Positions 22,701 to 33,040 of a stretch of 64,000 bases of DNA are shown piece by piece. Below the pieces are notes generated by a model. It was given only the letters and a program-made list of their open reading frames with translations. It did not search any database and was not told the origin of the DNA. Location: the NCBI GenBank assembly GCA_030562195.1, contig JAUJPP010000005.1, forward strand, positions 9,048,826 through 9,112,825, in the 5' to 3' direction. Every line of letters begins with the position of its first letter. Position 1 is the first letter of the stretch. This stretch comes from Nipponacmea schrenckii. Its lineage: Eukaryota; Mollusca; Gastropoda; Lottiidae. The position numbers were made by a program, and so were the translations under genes.

Positions 22701-25700
22701 ATCCTTAACTGTGAACCTAAGTTGTTATCCTTGTAAAATCAATGCCAAGAGGTTTGACCAAGGACCAGCTGGTAGAAAGGATACTTAACTGTGAACCTAA
22801 GTTGTTATCCTTGTAAAATCATTACCAAGAAGTTTGACCAAGGACCAGCTGGTAGAAAGAAATCCTTAACTTGAACCTAATTGTTATCCTTGTAAAATCA
22901 ATACCAAGACGTTGATCAAGGACCAGCTGGAAGAAAGAATCCTTAACTGTGAACCTAAGTTGTTACCTTGTAAAAAATAAAGACTTGCCAGACTTCTGGA
23001 CCAAAAATACTCTTAATCCTATAGTTTCTTGTTTACCATGAGTTATTCAATGGCCAGTGGTAGAAAAAAATGTGACCTAAGTTGTTTTGCCTGAAAATAA
23101 TACCAAGAGTTTGGAAGGACCAGCTGGAAGAAATACTAATGTGAACCTAAGAGTTATCCTTGTAAATAATACAAGAGGTTGACAAGGAAGCTGGTAGGAA
23201 AGAATCACTTCTTAATTCATTGTTATCCTTGTAAAATCAATACCAAGAACTTTGACCAAGGACTAGCTGGTAGAAAGGATCCTTAACTGTGAACCTAAGT
23301 TGTTATCCTTGTAAAATCAATACCAAGAGGTTTGACCAAGGACCAGCTGGTAGAAAGAATCCTTAACTGTGAACCTAAGTTGTTATCCTTGTAAAATATA
23401 GTTGTTTCTTTCTCTTCTCTCCATAAAAACCCAATCCTTTATTTATTGCTATTTGCTTTATTTTAGTCACAAAAAGACAGTTTCACGCCAGAGATGTCCT
23501 GAGAGAATGTGAAATATCTAAATATGATGGGTAAGTCTGAAATAAAAAAAAAGGCTGAGAGCTTTGGACCAAAATCACGGCTTAATACTTGGTTGGTTTG
23601 TTTAACATGAGTTTTTGTATTGTAAAAATAAATGTCGTACCACATTTCTGCTTGTTGCCAAGTGATGTCCCATTAGCTTTTAATGTTGACTTCGTAGTAT
23701 ATGGTTCAGACCGGTTTCTGCTTGACAGCAATGCAGGTTGGAGGGACTGACATGGAAAAAGCGTCTAGTCATTCGGATGGGAAAATAAACCGAGGCCCAG
23801 TGTGCTACAGGCTGTGCACGTTAAAGATCCTTTTTTAGAAGGTTCAGAAGAGTAGGACGTAAAGCTCTATTTACATGTACTTGATTTCGGTTTTGTTTCA
23901 GTATAATTTCTGTTGGAGGAGACGGCACATTCTCGGAGATATTAAATGGTTTACTGGACCGAACAATGAGGGATTGTGGGATAGCTCAAACGCCACACAG
24001 CGATCCTGTTAGTCCGAAAATTACAGTTGGCATCATTCCTGCAGGTTGGTGGTCTTATTTCGAGGGTTTTTTTGGGAAAGGGAGATAACTCAAATGCCAT
24101 TTTCCTACAAGCTATGCTATGCGACTTAAAGGATTTTTACTAGGTTTTTAACCAGTCATCCTATGAATGGCATTATTACATCTGAAATGATGTTTTCCAT
24201 GTAAAGGGAAGTAACTCCTGATTAAAGACGTTCAGACCACAATCAGTGTATAAGATCTAGATCTTAGTCTATAATATGTATATCTTAACTGTATATTTTA
24301 GGTTCCACTGATAGTATTGTATATACAACTGTTGGAATCAGTGACCCTGTGACTTCAGCTCTCAATATAATCTTTGGTACGTACAATTTACATTTATCGT
24401 TTTAAGTACATTATGTATTGTAGATCTACATAGAAGGCTACATAACTTTTCCTTTGGCTGTTTAACACTTTCAGGAAACTCTATTTTAGGAAATAAATTA
24501 GGTTTGGATGTTTCTGCAGTTCATCAAAGAGGAGAGTTTTTAAAATACAGTGTTAGTTTCCTTGGTTACGGTTACTATGGTGATTTAGTGGCTGACAGTG
24601 AAAGGTTAAGATGGATGGGTCCAAAACGTTATAACTGGTCTGGTAAGCGACTTTTTTGGTTTTTGGGGAATTTTTCTTATCCGTGTTACTTGTATTGGAA
24701 AAACTATTAAATTGTTATATTGTGGTCTGAAAATATCATGTTATAACAAGAGTTACCTCCCTTTATATCTTATATAACAGCATGATTGAAGATTAAGCTT
24801 AGTTTGTTTTTTTAAATAAGAACCATCCTGTAAAATGCAACCTACACCCAAATTAATAGACATTTTTAATTAGCCCCTGCAACCCTAATGTGTTCAAATC
24901 TTCCAGGTTTTAAGAAGTTTTTATCCAAGAATACGTATGAGGGTGAGGTGTCTTTTATTTCGTCCACAGACATCTCCCATCACCCTAGAGATGGCAATAA
25001 ATGTCTTAGAGAGTATGTATTGTTTTAAGTTATTTCCAATGGGTCTACTGAATTTTCACTAAGTTTTTCTTGTCTTGAGTCAGTCTCATATAGGCTACCT
25101 TCTTTGAATGCTCAGTTGAATTTCTAATTCTGATAAGTGACATGTATGGCTGAAGTAAATACTCTGTCATATATTAATACTTTTCAACGCGTGAAATTGT
25201 TAGGAGGCGAGTATCTGCAACAGAATTGTCAAGCAAAAACAAATATGATATAATAATATGGACATTTCTAAAAGGCTAGTTCGCACATCAGTGAAGGATA
25301 TGCCCAAAGCGTTTCTATACATCATACAATGAGTAGAAGTCCGTTTGTCTAAAGATAATTTTGGAATTATTGAGGCGTTCCTGTGACTATGAACTAGATT
25401 ATAAGAAATTTGAAAGTAGTAAGGGGTTCCAATGATAAATTTGAAAATTTGAAAGTGGTAATTGGGTCAATACAAGGCAAACATCAAAGTTATTGTTACT
25501 TTTTGCTCTTGATTAATATAGAAATGTTATTTTAAGTTGTAGTATATGTAAACGAGCCAGAGAAAATAAAAAACAAAGTACAGGCAAATCTAGTAGTGCT
25601 CAAATAAGTAAGTAACGAAAACTGATTCTTATTAGACTTAAAATAATAGAGATATCAATTTGTTTTCTATATTTGGGGCCTTCTTCCTCAAAACTTAACT

Positions 25701-27214
25701 TTGTATAAACCTGGGTTAAAGATATACAGTAATCTGATTGGATAATAATATTAAAATTAACATCAAGTTTAGTTATTGACCAATCAGATGACTGGAATAT
25801 TAAAATCATCTTAAGTTAAATTTTCCCGATTAAGGCCTCAGATCAGCAAGTTTATATTGATTGAATTAGTCGTTTGTGACATTTTAAAGTCTATATCAAA
25901 TGAAGGAAATTTGTTATTCCTATTCCATTTTGTTCAGTATACAAATTAATGACGGCTTATTCATAAATCAAAATACCAAAAATCTAACCTGTCCTTCAAA
26001 TTTATATAAATCGAAAATACATTGCTAATTAGTTGAATTTGTTTTGTTTTTGTTGCAGATAAACCTGCGGAGTGGCAGAAAGTCCGCGGAAGATTCATCT
26101 GTATCAACGCTCACACAATGAGTTGCCGTTGTGCGTTAAGTCCAGAGGGCGCCTCTCCCTCCTCCCATATCGGTGACGGCCATGCTGATTTAATATTAAT
26201 ATCAAATTGTTCCCGAGTGAATTATTTTAGACATTTATATAGATCATCTGACAGGACTTCAGACCAGGTAGGTCATCAGGGGAGGGGAAGTGAGAGGGGG
26301 GTGGGGTATTTCATTATGTTGAGGCTAAAAGGATCACTTGCATACTAGAACACGTCTGACTTTGTAACCAGAATGAGGACATAAGGATAATTAGGAGTCA
26401 TTTTTAAGATGTGATCTCGCCGAAACTACTTTTCTATACCAGAAAATATCATGACCCTTTACATCATTCGACTGTTTTAGTCTGGCGTTGTAATTTAATG
26501 GACTCCAATTAGGTTCAGTTCTGTTATTTCTATGACCTAAGAATGATTTTTTCCATTTACAAGAAATTCCTGCAGGAACCATTATAACCCTAGAACTTAA
26601 TCTCTTTATTTTCAGTTTGATTTTAATTTTATCCAAGTTTTCCGTGTGAGAGAGTTCAAATTTGATCCGCTGCCAGAGCACGATGAGGACCCTGATGAGC
26701 AAACCATGACCAAAATCAAAGAAGGCCGTTCTCAATTACGTCCAGCCACGATTCGTAACAGCGTTTGGAATTGTGATGGAGAAATACTGGATCATCCAAG
26801 TCTACATGTAAAGTAGGTGTTTTTATTTGAGATGGTGTAAAGGGGAGGGGCTTGTTGCTTCGGTTTCGTCTGCCTGATTTATAAGAGCAATGAAGTGGGG
26901 TAATTGGAGTGATGTTCTTTCTGATCAAAGTGTTGTCCTTTCTGATTAGAGTGATGACTGGAGTAATCATAGTGATGCTCCAAAGTTATGCAAAATCACT
27001 GAACAGAAGTGAGGAATCTGTAACAAGAACACTGACACCTTATCTAAGGTATTTAAGACCAAAGACTCTCTTGATGATACTGTAACAAATAGTTTATTTA
27101 TATTTCAGAGTGCACTGTCAGTTGATACAACTATTCGCTGGGGGAATTGAAGAAATCGGAAAGGAGGAAGTGTTTCAATGTCCACCTTGCTGTTCTCGGA
27201 GAAATGAAAGATAG
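19764..27214 (+). CDS. CERK: CERK, ceramide kinase
   Basis: CERK phosphorylates ceramide to ceramide-1-phosphate at membranes. Coding exons: 19764-19917, 20995-21122, 21499-21637, 22131-22259, 23467-23530, 23902-24044, 24302-24376, 24475-24642, 24907-25012, 25543-25607, 26059-26267, 26616-26812, 27109-27214; 560 residues (human 537). Residues 1-125 correspond to the PH-like membrane-targeting domain. The diacylglycerol-kinase-type catalytic domain starts at PKRLLVFINPIGGKKKG. It has the nucleotide-binding SVGGDGTFSEILNGLL (about 209-224), GIIPAGSTDSIVY and the ceramide-kinase signature FLGYGYYGDL. The Cys-rich NAHTMSCRCALSPEG and GDGHADLILI follow, then a C-terminal VHCQLIQLFAGGIEE close to the human end. 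The ATG at 19764 is the first of the frame, in aagaATGGCGG context. The linker exon 25543-25607 is weakly conserved and is supported mainly by phase. Confidence 0.95.
21139..21365 (+). mobile_element. 227-bp MITE with nested palindrome
   Basis: The ends are inverted (gaggtcaaatct ... agatttgacc). In the interior a second inverted pair, acagtgtactctgagtaatc / gattactcagagtacactgt, flanked by TA, resembles pogo/Tigger-type termini. A second copy with the same nested structure lies at 48357-48591. The element sits in a CERK intron and has no coding capacity. Confidence 0.75.
21645..21752 (+). repeat. 27-28-bp tandem repeat in CERK intron
   Basis: About four copies of tttaaatatcaagaaactct followed by gattgat. 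The array starts about 10 bases after the donor at 21638 and does not include the splice site. Confidence 0.85.
22310..23397 (+). repeat. 80-bp satellite array derived from SINE-B tail
   Basis: About 12 tandem units, each with accaaggaccagctggtaga, tgaacctaagttgttatcct and tgtaaaatcaataccaagag. Units at 22440-22860 and 23220-23397 are highly alike. The middle (22970-23210) is eroded by deletions. It occupies the CERK intron between exons 22131-22259 and 23467-23530. Confidence 0.9.
23700..23880 (+). mobile_element. SINE-A copy
   Basis: Blocks in family order: cagcaatgcaggttggaggg, actgacatggaaaaagcgtc, aaaataaaccgaggcccagt, gtgcacgttaaagatcc, gaagagtaggacgtaaagct. The internal hexanucleotide-rich middle is deleted. 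It lies just upstream of CERK exon 23902. Confidence 0.75.
25712..25815 (+). mobile_element. Palindromic MITE (repeat H), first copy
   Basis: The arms agtaatctgattggataata and gaccaatcagatgactggaa are inverted around an AT-rich centre, followed by attaaaatcatcttaagtta. A second copy lies at 44640-44735, where its end is amplified into an array. Confidence 0.6.
26390..26530 (-). mobile_element. Dispersed repeat D copy
   Basis: It shares tctataccagaaaatatcat, cctttacatcattcgactg and ttagtctggcgttgtaattt with the copy at 44290-44420 and, in reverse, with those at 5925 and 53515. It lies in a CERK intron. Confidence 0.65.
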
Positions 27215-27675
27215 TCCAAATAATTTATTTATTTATCAATTATTATACTTGTTTCATGTGATATTTGGCCATTTGGTTTTTAACTTAATGTTGTTTATGG
27301 TATCAGTGATATGGAATATTGATCCATACAATCAAGGGTTACTTAGTGGAAACTGACTCTTGCACCTTTGAGGGATCAAGGCTTTTCAAATCATTTCATT
27401 CATAAGGCTGTGACATATTTGTTGTATAATTACTTTTAAATTAATTTTTGTTTCTTTCAATGTCTTTATATTATCAGCATTTTTGTACCAAGCTTTTAAA
27501 TATGTCTGTTTATCAAACCAATATTCTTGTGGAAATGTTTTAAAAGATGTAAGATATTGAATCTAAATGATCACAAGTAATTTTTCAACTAAAACTGAAT
27601 GAATATTTACAAATAGTTATTAAAGATCATGATACACAATTGTGTTTCTACTTCCAACTGTATTCAAATACTTCC
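27215..27675 (+). other. CERK 3' UTR
   Basis: AT-rich sequence after the CERK stop, without recognisable coding potential. A short frame starting at 27147 overlaps the last CERK exon out of frame and is not supported. No clear polyadenylation hexamer was fixed. The satellite begins about 460 bases after the stop. Confidence 0.4.
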
Positions 27676-27679
27676 TGAC

Positions 27680-29525
27680 AATCTATCACTGTAATCAGGC
27701 AACCCATCGCTGTAATCAGGCAACCCATCGCTGTAATCAGGCAACCTATCACTGTAATCAGGCAACCCATCGCTGTAATCAGGCCACTTAATTACTGTAA
27801 TCAGGCAACCTATCACTGTAATCAGGCAACTGTAATCTGGCAACCTATTACTGTAATCAGGCAACCCATCACTGTAATCAGGCAACTGTAATCTGGCAAC
27901 CATCACTGTAATCAGGCAACCCATCTCTGTAATCTGGCAACATATGACTGTAATCAGGCAACCTATTACTGTAATCAGGCAACCCATCTCTGTAATCAGG
28001 CACTGTAATCTGGCAACCTATTACTGTAATCAGGCAACCCATCACTGTAATCAGGCAAACCAACGCTGTAATCAGGCAACCCATCACTGTAATCTGGCAA
28101 CCCATCACTGTAATCAGGCAACCCATCACTGTAATCAGGCAACCCATCCTGTAATCAGGCAACCTATTACTGTAATCAGGCAACCCATCCGTAATCAGGC
28201 AACCCATCCTGTTAATCAGGCAACCCACTCACTGTAATCTGGCAACCTATTACTGTAATCAGGCAACTATTACTACTGTAATCAGGCAACCATCACTGTA
28301 ATCAGGCAACCCATCACTGCAATCAGGCAACTGTAATCTGGCAACCTATTACTGTAATCAGGCAACCCATCACTGCAATCAGGCAACTGTAATCAGGCAA
28401 CCCAACGCTGTAATCAGGCAACCCATCGTAATCAGGCAACTGTAATCAGGCAACCATCACTGTAATCAGGCAACCCATCACTGCAATCAGGCTACTGTAA
28501 TCTGGCAACCTATTACTGTAATCAGGCAACCCATCACTGTAATCAGGCAACCCAACTGTAATCTGGCAACCTATTACTGTAATCAGGCAACCCATCTCTG
28601 TAATCTGGCAACCTATTACTGTAATCAGGCAACCCATCACTGTAATCTGGCAACCTTTTACTGTAATCAGGCAACCCATCTCTGTAATCAGGCAACCCAT
28701 CGCTGTAATCAGGCCACTATTAATCTGGCAACCTATTACTGTAATCAGGCAAACCATCACTGTAATCAGGCCACTTTACACCTAATCGACTGTAATCAGG
28801 CAACCCATCGCTGTAATCAGGCAACCCATCACTGTAATCAGGCAACCCATCACTGTAATCTGGCAACCTATTACTGTAATCAGGCAACCCATCACTGTAA
28901 TCTGGCAACCTATTACTGTAATCAGGCAACCCATCTCTGTAATCTAGGCAACCCATTACTGTAATCAGGCAACCCATCGCTGTAATCAGGCAACCCATCA
29001 CTGTAATCAGGCAACCCATCACTGTAATCAGGCAACCCATCACTGTAATCAGGCCACTTATACTGTAATCAGGCAACCCTATCAACCCCTCACTGCAATC
29101 AGGCAACTGTAATCAGGCAACCCACCACTGTAATCAGGCAACCCATCACTGTAATCAGGCACACATGTAATCTGGCAACCTATGAATGTAATCAGACAAC
29201 CACCTATAACTGTAATCAGGCAACTGTAATCTGGCAACCCATTACTGTAATCAGGCAACCCAACGCTGTATTCAGGCCACTTAATTACGTTACTGTAATC
29301 AGGCCACTTAATTACGTTACTGTAATCAGGCCACTTAATAACGTTACTGTAATCAGGCAACTCGTCACTTTAATAAGACAACTGATTACTGTAATCAGAC
29401 AGCCGATTCCTGTAATCAGGCGACAGATCACTGTAATCAGGCAACCCATCACTGTACTCGGGCAACTTAATCACTGCTATCAGGCAACCGATCATTGCAA
29501 TCAGGCAACTTAATCACTGCAATCG
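27680..29525. repeat. 21-bp satellite array, about 85-90 copies
   Basis: The unit is ctgtaatcaggcaacccatc plus one base. Two main subtypes interleave: ...aatcaggcaacccatcac and ...aatctggcaacctattac. Short gaps, a (taattacgttactgtaatcaggccact) variant run near 29270-29350 and truncated units occur throughout. The unit length is a multiple of three, so long open frames appear on both strands; they are artefacts. It lies between CERK and the ankyrin gene. Copies decay at the right edge, up to about 29525. Confidence 0.95.
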
Positions 29526-29813
29526 TGCAATCAGGAAAACGTCTCATGTTAAGAGTCGTTATGTAGTAAATGGAAGCTGAACTTCGTTTTCTCCAGAAAG
29601 GAATGATGCTTCTCTTGGGTATCAATGCCTCGACTGATGCACCCCCCCCCCCCTTCATTACAATATTTTAAGTAGGAACAATAGCCAGGTTGAAACAATA
29701 GAAAATCTTTATTATTTTTTGTAAATCTTCTGTCAGATCACAGATAAGTAGTCTCGCACAGTTTTCGACGAGGTCGCAGCTGTCTGCAGAAGAAAAGGTT
29801 TTGATGACAGAGG

Positions 29814-30734
29814 CTACCGATTATGCATGGGGATTTCTGGGACTTGATCGAGTACGCTGCTGACCTTAACGACTTCTGTCGCTTTAATGTCCAAATTTTC
29901 CATCCGGACGAATCTTTGAAGGCTCGGTGGCAGAACCAGGTCACTCACTTGACCACTCTTTCTCAGACACTTTCTGACCTTTGACCTACTTAATTCTGTC
30001 AACGGTGGAACAGAGTCGGTAATTGTGTCCAAAAACGCGGATGCTGAGATGAAATCAATGTCCAACAGTTTCAAGTGTTGGATTATTCTGTAGCATTCAG
30101 AAAGAGGATATCCAATAAGATACAGTCTTTGCATCATCACCCCACTGTCAAAGTTGAGTCTGAATCCGAATCTCAGGATCAAATCCGCACAATTCTCAGG
30201 CTTAAGATCTGATAGATTGCCATTATGGCTGACCATGGTTTGAAAGACGTCTTTATTTCCACAAACGAGTGCAAGATGCATCGGGGATCTTCCTGAACAG
30301 TCTTTAATGTTTGGATTTGCACCCGATTCCAGAAGCATCTTCACCATTACAATGTTTGCTTCTACTGATCCTATTAAACAATAGTGCAGGGCGGTGTGGC
30401 CTATTTTATCCCGAATGTTCACATCACAACCAGCTTCCAAAAGAAATCGGCTACCATCAAGAAATCTTTTCTTTACACAACAAATCAACGGCGTTTCTCC
30501 GGAATCATTTTTCATATTTACATCAACTCCAGCATTAACACAGTTCACCAATGCTTCAAATCTTTCTCTTCTATTTATCCGTTTGTTTTCTATTACAGCA
30601 AAGATGGCATCTGTATTTTGGGGATCATTTCGTCCTTTAATGGAGTTAAAAGGACGTGATCCAATGTCATCCTGGGGTATAGGCATTTGTTGAAGGGTGT
30701 TAGGCCTCAACATCTTTACTGATCCCGAAGACAT
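29814..30734 (-). CDS. Ankyrin-repeat and SOCS-box protein (ASB-like)
   Basis: ASB proteins are substrate adaptors of Cullin5-Elongin B/C ubiquitin ligases. The coding sequence is one exon of 306 residues. The ATG follows a minus-strand acceptor-like tctttttag by a few bases, so a non-coding 5' exon probably lies upstream. Ankyrin repeats span about residues 55-180: DSGETPLICCVKK with LLEAGCDVNIRD, GHTALHYCLI with LLESGANPNIKD, and GRSPMHLALVCGNKD. The C-terminal third contains PPLTELSRSKVRKCLRK and then LVLPPSLQRFVRM. This is the BC-box/Cul5-box pattern of a SOCS box, although the usual Cys of the BC box is replaced by Ser. The exact ASB subfamily is not recognised. The gene sits alone between the 21-bp satellite and a repeat-rich region. 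Its 3' end is close to a 12-base poly-C run (29642-29653). Confidence 0.75.
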   Translation of the reverse strand: MSSGSVKMLRPNTLQQMPIPQDDIGSRPFNSIKGRNDPQNTDAIFAVIENKRINRRERFEALVNCVNAGVDVNMKNDSGETPLICCVKKRFLDGSRFLLEAGCDVNIRDKIGHTALHYCLIGSVEANIVMVKMLLESGANPNIKDCSGRSPMHLALVCGNKDVFQTMVSHNGNLSDLKPENCADLILRFGFRLNFDSGVMMQRLYLIGYPLSECYRIIQHLKLLDIDFISASAFLDTITDSVPPLTELSRSKVRKCLRKSGQVSDLVLPPSLQRFVRMENLDIKATEVVKVSSVLDQVPEIPMHNR

Positions 30735-30819
30735 GATCCTAAAAAGATAAAATTAAGAAACATAATTTGAGTTGCAGTATAACAGAAAAGCTATTAATTA
30801 GATCATGGTCATGTGCATG

Positions 30820-31110
30820 TATATGGGCTAATGAAGACGGGCGACGCCAAACATCGTTATGAGGGAAATTTTTCCAGGACAGCGGTATGGGTCTACTCTT
30901 TTTGCGATTTTATATAGGTCAAATACCCTTTCATATGTTATGCAAATAAATGAAGGGGGTTTTACATCCCACTCATCTGCATCTTGTATGGGCTAACGAA
31001 GGCGAGCAACGCCATGATGCAATGGCAGAGATTTTGCCAGGACAGCGACATAAATCTATTCTTTTTGCGATTTCCATCTGTCTAGGGATCTTCAACGTGC
31101 ACGACTATAT
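30820..31110 (-). mobile_element. SINE-A copies (reverse, two partial)
   Basis: Two reverse 3' halves lie side by side: gagggaaatttttccaggac at 30860 and cagagattttgccaggacag at 31026. Each is preceded by gggctaatgaagacgggc-type words, and the second also by ggttttacatcccactcatc. Upstream of the ankyrin gene. Confidence 0.7.
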
Positions 31111-32510
31111 GCAATGTGTTACCCTTCTATATAGGTCACATACACATAATTATGTAATGTAGGTCGACATGAAAACAATTCCTGAAGCGGGACGTGGAAA
31201 GTAAATAAAAGATGTGTGTATCGATAGTCATACTACTTTTTGTGATAAAAAGAATCGCCAAGGCTCCGGAAATATTAAATCCACCAACTCAATTAAGGAA
31301 TTTATTTCTCGTTCAAGATTCTCTATGTACAAAAGACGTCTTCAACTGTATATGACATCATTCTGTAGTCCGAAACATCTGCCTATATTCCAGTCTCTCA
31401 GAGTTATCCTCAGAATAGAGTCAAAAATCTAGGCCTTTGGAGATGCAGAAAATCACTAAGACCGAAGGCCCAACTATTTTCGTCCCTACACCAACCGAAA
31501 TCTTTCAAACGAACCTTCAGAGGCTAGAAAGGTGCAGATGTTTCGGACTAACCATACTAGTAATTGATGTCGCTCATTCGCTTAATGCTAAAAACACGGC
31601 AACGCTAGAATATGCAGTAACGTTACATCCCATTTGGCGACTTGCATCTTTGCCCCAAACAATGCATAACAGTTCTTGCGCCTTGTACCAGTGTATTATA
31701 CTAAATTGATTTCAATAGTCATACCTTGTCCTATATTGTCAACACAAACGCAAGTTCTCCTACAAATAGTAACCATACAATACACCTACAGCTCCAGTAA
31801 AAGTGAAATTAAAACTACATGTATAGAGAAAGTGTTTTACAGATAACGGTTATGTTTAAAACTGTACAAGATAATCATATCACTAAACCTCATCTAGGAT
31901 TTTAGGTCACCATTGGTCATTGACCTAAATTCAAAACTTATTTTTAGGTTATATAATTACATATTGCTCATTCTTTAACTCCTGTCATCCAGTCCTTTTT
32001 ATATGCACAGCTCACTCGTTCAAATCACGGAAACTAACGAACATTGGGGAAGATTAGCTCAAAGTTTCCGTGAGTTCCACAGCATCTAGTTCTCTAGTCC
32101 GAAACCCCCGCACCCGCGGAGGTGCGGAAAATCCCAAGTTTTAGGTGCCTAGTTTTTCTGACTCTCCCGGAGCCATGACTGTCCAAATACCTATCAGAGG
32201 CTGGGAATAGAGTCAGCAAGTTTTGGACTACAAGTTCCCGAGTGAGAAGAGACGGAAATAGTAGAAGCCTGGTACCTTCTGTTCAGTAGTCACTCGTAAT
32301 CTTTCAACCACCCTAGCCTCTACTTAGGCCTACTGTATAAAAAAACAGACATTCTAGAAAAGTGCGATCACTGATAAAAAAATTGAACACATAAATCGTA
32401 GACTGGAACGTGTAATAAATTTTTTTTTTTTCAAAAGAGTGAACATACAATGAAATGGCACATAACTACCGTGGCTCAAATACGACATAATTATTTTTTT
32501 CATTTTGAAT

Positions 32511-32578
32511 TAAAAACTTTATTTTCCACCATGGTGAATATACCTACTTTACACCCAGGTGGAAAATAAAGTTTTTAA
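32511..32578. repeat. Perfect 20-nt inverted repeat (hairpin)
   Basis: taaaaactttattttccacc (32511-32530) is mirrored by ggtggaaaataaagttttta (32558-32577) around a 27-base spacer. It could be a small foldback element or, if transcribed, a stem-loop. It is intergenic. Confidence 0.85.
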
Positions 32579-32619
32579 ATAAAACTCAAGGTACGCTTAT
32601 TGACCCAGCCACCGTACAC

Positions 32620-32830
32620 ATAATCGATTACTTTTCGACACATAATGAACTACAAAATAGGCACAAAATCGACTACATTTAACACATAATCGACTACATT
32701 TTGAACACATAATCGACTACATTTAAACACATAAACGACTACAATTAAACACATAATCAACTTCAAAACACATAATTGACTACAAAACAACACATAATCG
32801 ATTATCTATTACGAAACACCACATTATAGA
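32620..32830. repeat. 22-bp tandem repeat
   Basis: Eight to nine units of acataatcgactacatttaa with length variants; the right end is degenerate. Confidence 0.85.
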
Positions 32831-33040
32831 TTACAAATTATTTTTTTCTTACTGATAAAAATATAAAGGTACATGTACTCTTATTGACCCAATTTATCCA
32901 TTCAAAAAATAAGTAGTGTTCCTTTTAACGTATGACCGACTTACGGTAATAGGGACTTAATCAAACGCTTAGTAGAATTGCAATAGCCACAGATGTCGCT
33001 TTAAGATATACAAGTTTTCCAGGCTCTTATAGATATCAAT

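Larger units (their letters stand above)
31200..33040. other. Intergenic, no gene recognised
   Basis: Short open frames here (31214-31709) show no family resemblance and no splice support. The stretch includes a 20-nt-arm hairpin at 32511-32578 and a 22-bp tandem repeat at 32620-32830. The region around 32090-32180 is locally GC-richer. Confidence 0.5.

Noticed and set aside
27664..29360. Open frames of Gly-Cys-Leu-Ile-Thr-Val or Pro-Asp-Tyr-Ser repeats on both strands
   Set aside because: Produced by the 21-bp satellite, whose unit is a multiple of three; no start context, splice sites or family resemblance.
27680..29525. CRISPR-like regular repeat
   Set aside because: Repeats are contiguous with no unique spacers and lie in a eukaryotic genome with introns; it is a satellite.
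31214..31709. Two adjacent plus-strand frames upstream of the lipocalin gene
   Set aside because: No recognisable domain, no signal peptide, and no phase-compatible splice sites linking them to each other or to the lipocalin.
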